From CAYMND01 sp964465065 (GTDB taxonomy: Bacteria; Acidobacteriota; Aminicenantia; UBA2199), in contig CAYXHZ010000023.1 of the NCBI GenBank assembly GCA_964465065.1, positions 1 through 42,780 on the forward strand: 42,780 nt of DNA. The letters are read 5' to 3'. The notes beneath the pieces were generated by a model. That model worked only from the letters and a program-made list of their open reading frames with translations, was not told the origin of the DNA and did no database searches. Each line of letters begins with the position of its first letter. Positions within the stretch are counted from its first letter, which is position 1. The translations under genes were made by a program, and so were the position numbers. Below are positions 40,453 through 42,780 of the stretch, piece after piece.

Positions 40453-41793
40453 TCAGAATCTGCCGTAACGATCGGGTTGAACGCTCGGCGTTAGCGTCTG
40501 CAGAAAAGTGGCCGGTATGGAGGTGTCCAGCCAGCGGTTCAGGGTGTCGACAAGCCGCCCCCGTTCGTCCAGGCTGCGGATCTGTACCTGGTGATTGGCG
40601 CCGGCCTGCAGGATGAACAGGCAGTCCAGACTGTCGTCCGGCTCCAGGGCGGCTGCGCTCCAGGGGTCGATGCCGCCGTAGATGTAGATGATCCGCTCCC
40701 CTTGGTAGCGAAGCCAGGGAATGAGCTCGGCCATGACCGCGGAGTTGAAATCCATCTGCACCTGAGGGGCGAAGGCCTGGTAGCTGGGCGTGTCCAGAAC
40801 CTGCAGCAGATCGGCCAGATGGTCGTGGATGTACGGGCAGTAACCGATTTCCGTGTAGGCCTGGTAGAAGAGGGGCTCGTAGTATTCGATTTCGGTGTCG
40901 GAATAGTAGGAAAAGGGCGATGTCGCAGCCAGATGATCGAAAACGGCCTGGTCGGATTGATCGGATGTCGGGATGAGGCTGCAGTTTTCCGCGCTGCCGT
41001 ACTGCCAGAAGGCGAACGGGTATTCGAGGACGGAATACTCCAGAGCCGCTTCCGATCCGATACGTGAAAAGGTGTAGCCACGGGCGGCGGCGTGGACCTG
41101 CAGCAGGTTCAGCATCTCCTGACGGCGCTTGAGCACTTCGCGCTGGAAGGCCGTGATCTTCTGGCGGCAAGCCGAGGAGCCGAGCCGTTGCAGGAACGGG
41201 GCGAAGCGGGGATCGTCGGGCTGCCCCATGATCGGGGCGACGTAGGCCACGGTGGCGTCGACATCGTCCGGGTAGAAACGTTTGTAGAAGAGAGCGGTCA
41301 TGCCTCCCTTGCTGCCGCCGGAACTGACCCATTTCCCGCTGTATATCGAACCGAGAATCGTACGTATCCGGTGCTGGTCGGCGGCAGCCTGGCGGATTGT
41401 CAGCTTGGACCAGTCCAGAGGGACGGGCCGGGCATCGGGGAAGAAGCGGTGCACCAACAGAATCTGGTTGGCGTTCATCAGGGCCGTCAGCTCCCTTTCA
41501 CTGTTCCGGGACACTCCGTAGCCGGTGGTGAAGAATACGGTCGGGGCGTTCTCGTCCCGGTGGGAGAGGTAGAGCCTCTGGCTGAAACTTCCCTGTGAGG
41601 GGGCATCGTGATCGATGGGCTGGCTGATGTCGATCTGGAAGGCTTCAATGAAGCCCTGAGGCGGCGTTATCACTGTCGCCGTGATTCCCGGGAGGGAATT
41701 CAGCCGATCCAGCAGGCTGACTTCGTTTTCCCTGCAGGAGAAGAGCAGCAGCGGCAAAAGCAGGCAGAAAACGTGTTTGAGCCTGTGTTTCAT
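40453..41793 (-). CDS. Lipoprotein tripeptidyl aminopeptidase-like protease (S37 type)
   Basis: 446 residues from ATG 41793 (MKHRLKHVF), 11 bases after the stop of the upstream barrel gene. Lipobox LFSC puts lipidated C20 at the end of the signal peptide. The alpha/beta-hydrolase nucleophile is S161 in SSGGSKGGMTALFYKRF, a stretch characteristic of family S37 (Streptomyces tripeptidyl aminopeptidase PS-10 type). Further marks: FFTTGYGVS, VHRFFPDARP, TIRQAAADQHRI, IPWLRYQGERIIYIYGGIDPW (aspartate region) and AGANHQVQI (histidine). It would trim tri- or tetrapeptides from proteins at the outer surface. With the barrel protein, it is one likely operon; the S8 gene is 116 bases downstream. Confidence 0.87.
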   Translation of the reverse strand: MKHRLKHVFCLLLPLLLFSCRENEVSLLDRLNSLPGITATVITPPQGFIEAFQIDISQPIDHDAPSQGSFSQRLYLSHRDENAPTVFFTTGYGVSRNSERELTALMNANQILLVHRFFPDARPVPLDWSKLTIRQAAADQHRIRTILGSIYSGKWVSSGGSKGGMTALFYKRFYPDDVDATVAYVAPIMGQPDDPRFAPFLQRLGSSACRQKITAFQREVLKRRQEMLNLLQVHAAARGYTFSRIGSEAALEYSVLEYPFAFWQYGSAENCSLIPTSDQSDQAVFDHLAATSPFSYYSDTEIEYYEPLFYQAYTEIGYCPYIHDHLADLLQVLDTPSYQAFAPQVQMDFNSAVMAELIPWLRYQGERIIYIYGGIDPWSAAALEPDDSLDCLFILQAGANHQVQIRSLDERGRLVDTLNRWLDTSIPATFLQTLTPSVQPDRYGRF

Positions 41794-41804
41794 GGTCTGT
41801 TTTC

Positions 41805-42758
41805 TCAAAACAGCCGCCAGCTGAATCCGATGCGCAGATGAAAAGCGGACAGATCCAGGCTGAAGGGGGCCGTCGTTTCCAGTCCGGGCCAGTAGACTTC
41901 CGGGTATGCGCCGTAGCTGCCCTGGCGCAGGACCCAGTCTCCTTCCCAATCGGAAACGCTACGGTAACCGTCCTGGTTGTTGTCTTTGACCTGGGTCCGG
42001 TAATGGCCGCTGCCATGTATACGCTTCACTTTCTGCAGACTGTATCCGCTTTCCAAGAACAGACCCAGTCTGCCGGACAGGTGAAACTGAAGCCTGGCGC
42101 CTCCTTCCAGGGCCAGGCCTGTGCCCTTGCCGCTGATGTCGTGTACCGATTCGGATGCATACTGATAACCCGATGCTTCCGTTTTTGCGCTGACATCGGC
42201 GCAGAATGTTTTACAGGAGGCCCGCAGCGGTCCGGCGCAGAGCTGCAGCTCGACTCGCAGACGGCCCAGCTCGATCACCGGGTAATGGACACCCAGAAGC
42301 GCCGTCCAGGCTTGCAGACGAATCTGTTGCGGACCGATGGTCCGCTGCTGCTCGTAGGCGCCCTGATAGAAGTCGTCGAAAGAATAGCGCATGGAAGCGC
42401 CGGAGCGCAGGTCCGCCTGCATGTATTCCAGGCCCAATGAAACGGACAGGCCGCGCTGTGTGTCGGACAGTGCGTACCGGATGCGGCCGCCCAGGGGCCA
42501 GAGTCGGTGCAGAGTCTGGAACTCTCCTTGCGAGTCGAGCATTTTCACCGGACTGTACGGGCTGTCCTGGCCGCTGTAATAACTGTGCAGGTAGGCGAAG
42601 TATCCGCGGTTGTAGGCGCTCAGGGAATTGAGGTCGTCCGGTGAACTCCAGCTGATTCCGCCGTACAGGTCCAGGCTGAAGCGGTCGCTGTCTCGGGCCT
42701 GCAGACCGATGAAGGCGGCCAGTGTCAGACAAGCGATCAGCGTGGCGCGGTTCTTCAT
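41805..42758 (-). CDS. Outer-membrane beta-barrel-like protein
   Basis: 317 residues with signal peptide (MKNRATLIACLTLAAFIGLQAR). Alternating polar/hydrophobic strands with aromatic girdles (RFSLDLYGGISWSS, GLSVSLGLEYMQADLR, WTALLGVHYPVIEL, RLGLFLESGYSLQKVKR) and a C-terminal strand LRIGFSWRLF ending in Phe, as in barrels recognised by the BAM machinery. Expected location is the outer membrane. Function unknown; it may be a small porin or an adhesin. GAGGAGAGG precedes the ATG. The S37 lipoprotein follows 11 bases downstream. A central basic/aromatic repeat (KTEASGYQYASES) may be an extracellular loop. Confidence 0.8.
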   Translation of the reverse strand: MKNRATLIACLTLAAFIGLQARDSDRFSLDLYGGISWSSPDDLNSLSAYNRGYFAYLHSYYSGQDSPYSPVKMLDSQGEFQTLHRLWPLGGRIRYALSDTQRGLSVSLGLEYMQADLRSGASMRYSFDDFYQGAYEQQRTIGPQQIRLQAWTALLGVHYPVIELGRLRVELQLCAGPLRASCKTFCADVSAKTEASGYQYASESVHDISGKGTGLALEGGARLQFHLSGRLGLFLESGYSLQKVKRIHGSGHYRTQVKDNNQDGYRSVSDWEGDWVLRQGSYGAYPEVYWPGLETTAPFSLDLSAFHLRIGFSWRLF

Positions 42759-42780
42759 TTTCCCTCTCCTCGGCCGAGCT

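Overview
The window is high-GC bacterial chromosome with no rRNA, tRNA, CRISPR array or insertion sequence that I can see. Outer-membrane-barrel-like proteins, a Braun-type lipoprotein signal, SppA, and the peptidoglycan-recycling enzymes LdcA and Mpl point to a diderm (Gram-negative) heterotroph. The density of secreted peptidases and of 6-bladed beta-propeller proteins, and the ABC permease/M1 aminopeptidase fusion, would fit Acidobacteriota or Candidatus Aminicenantes. That placement is inference from gene style, not from a marker gene.

Region 1 (1-8103, + strand): the tail of an upstream gene, a zinc-ribbon membrane protein, apt, a small unknown protein, a giant NtrY-like sensor kinase with about 12 membrane segments, and an LD-carboxypeptidase, the last three overlapping or nearly so. 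A PAS/PAS hybrid histidine kinase follows, cut by one in-frame TAG. Region 2 (8185-12559): an isochorismatase-fold hydrolase, a methyltransferase, an AT-richer PIN/RHH toxin-antitoxin pair with a palindromic operator, mpl, and convergent to it a YrdC/TsaC gene. Region 3 (12568-17004): sppA, a likely leaderless gene with two tandem CheW-like domains, and divergently a two-gene [2Fe-2S]/FAD oxidoreductase operon of the HcnAB/opine-oxidase type, ending at a strong hairpin terminator.

Region 4 (17183-26069): an Ig-like plus beta-barrel surface protein, then the most system-like locus of the window. A seven-transmembrane LuxR-type regulator is divergent from an ABC ATPase and a 1173-residue ABC permease fused to an M1 aminopeptidase; a perfect 15-bp-arm hairpin lies between them. 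A three-PAS diguanylate cyclase closes the region convergently. Region 5 (26208-42758, mostly - strand): a secretome island with two different S41 peptidases, a second intact hybrid kinase with a lipoprotein-like gene and a methyltransferase on the + strand, two 6-bladed beta-propeller proteins, an SGNH hydrolase fused to a beta-lactamase-fold domain whose SxxK motif is lost, a subtilisin-like protease, an S37-type tripeptidyl aminopeptidase lipoprotein and a barrel-like outer-membrane protein.

Together the genes describe peptide and envelope turnover: extracytoplasmic peptidases make peptides, wall muropeptides are recycled (LdcA then Mpl), and several membrane sensors (NtrY-like kinase, two hybrid kinases, diguanylate cyclase, 7TM-LuxR) could read the outcome. 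All functions are read from sequence motifs by eye; no database search was run.
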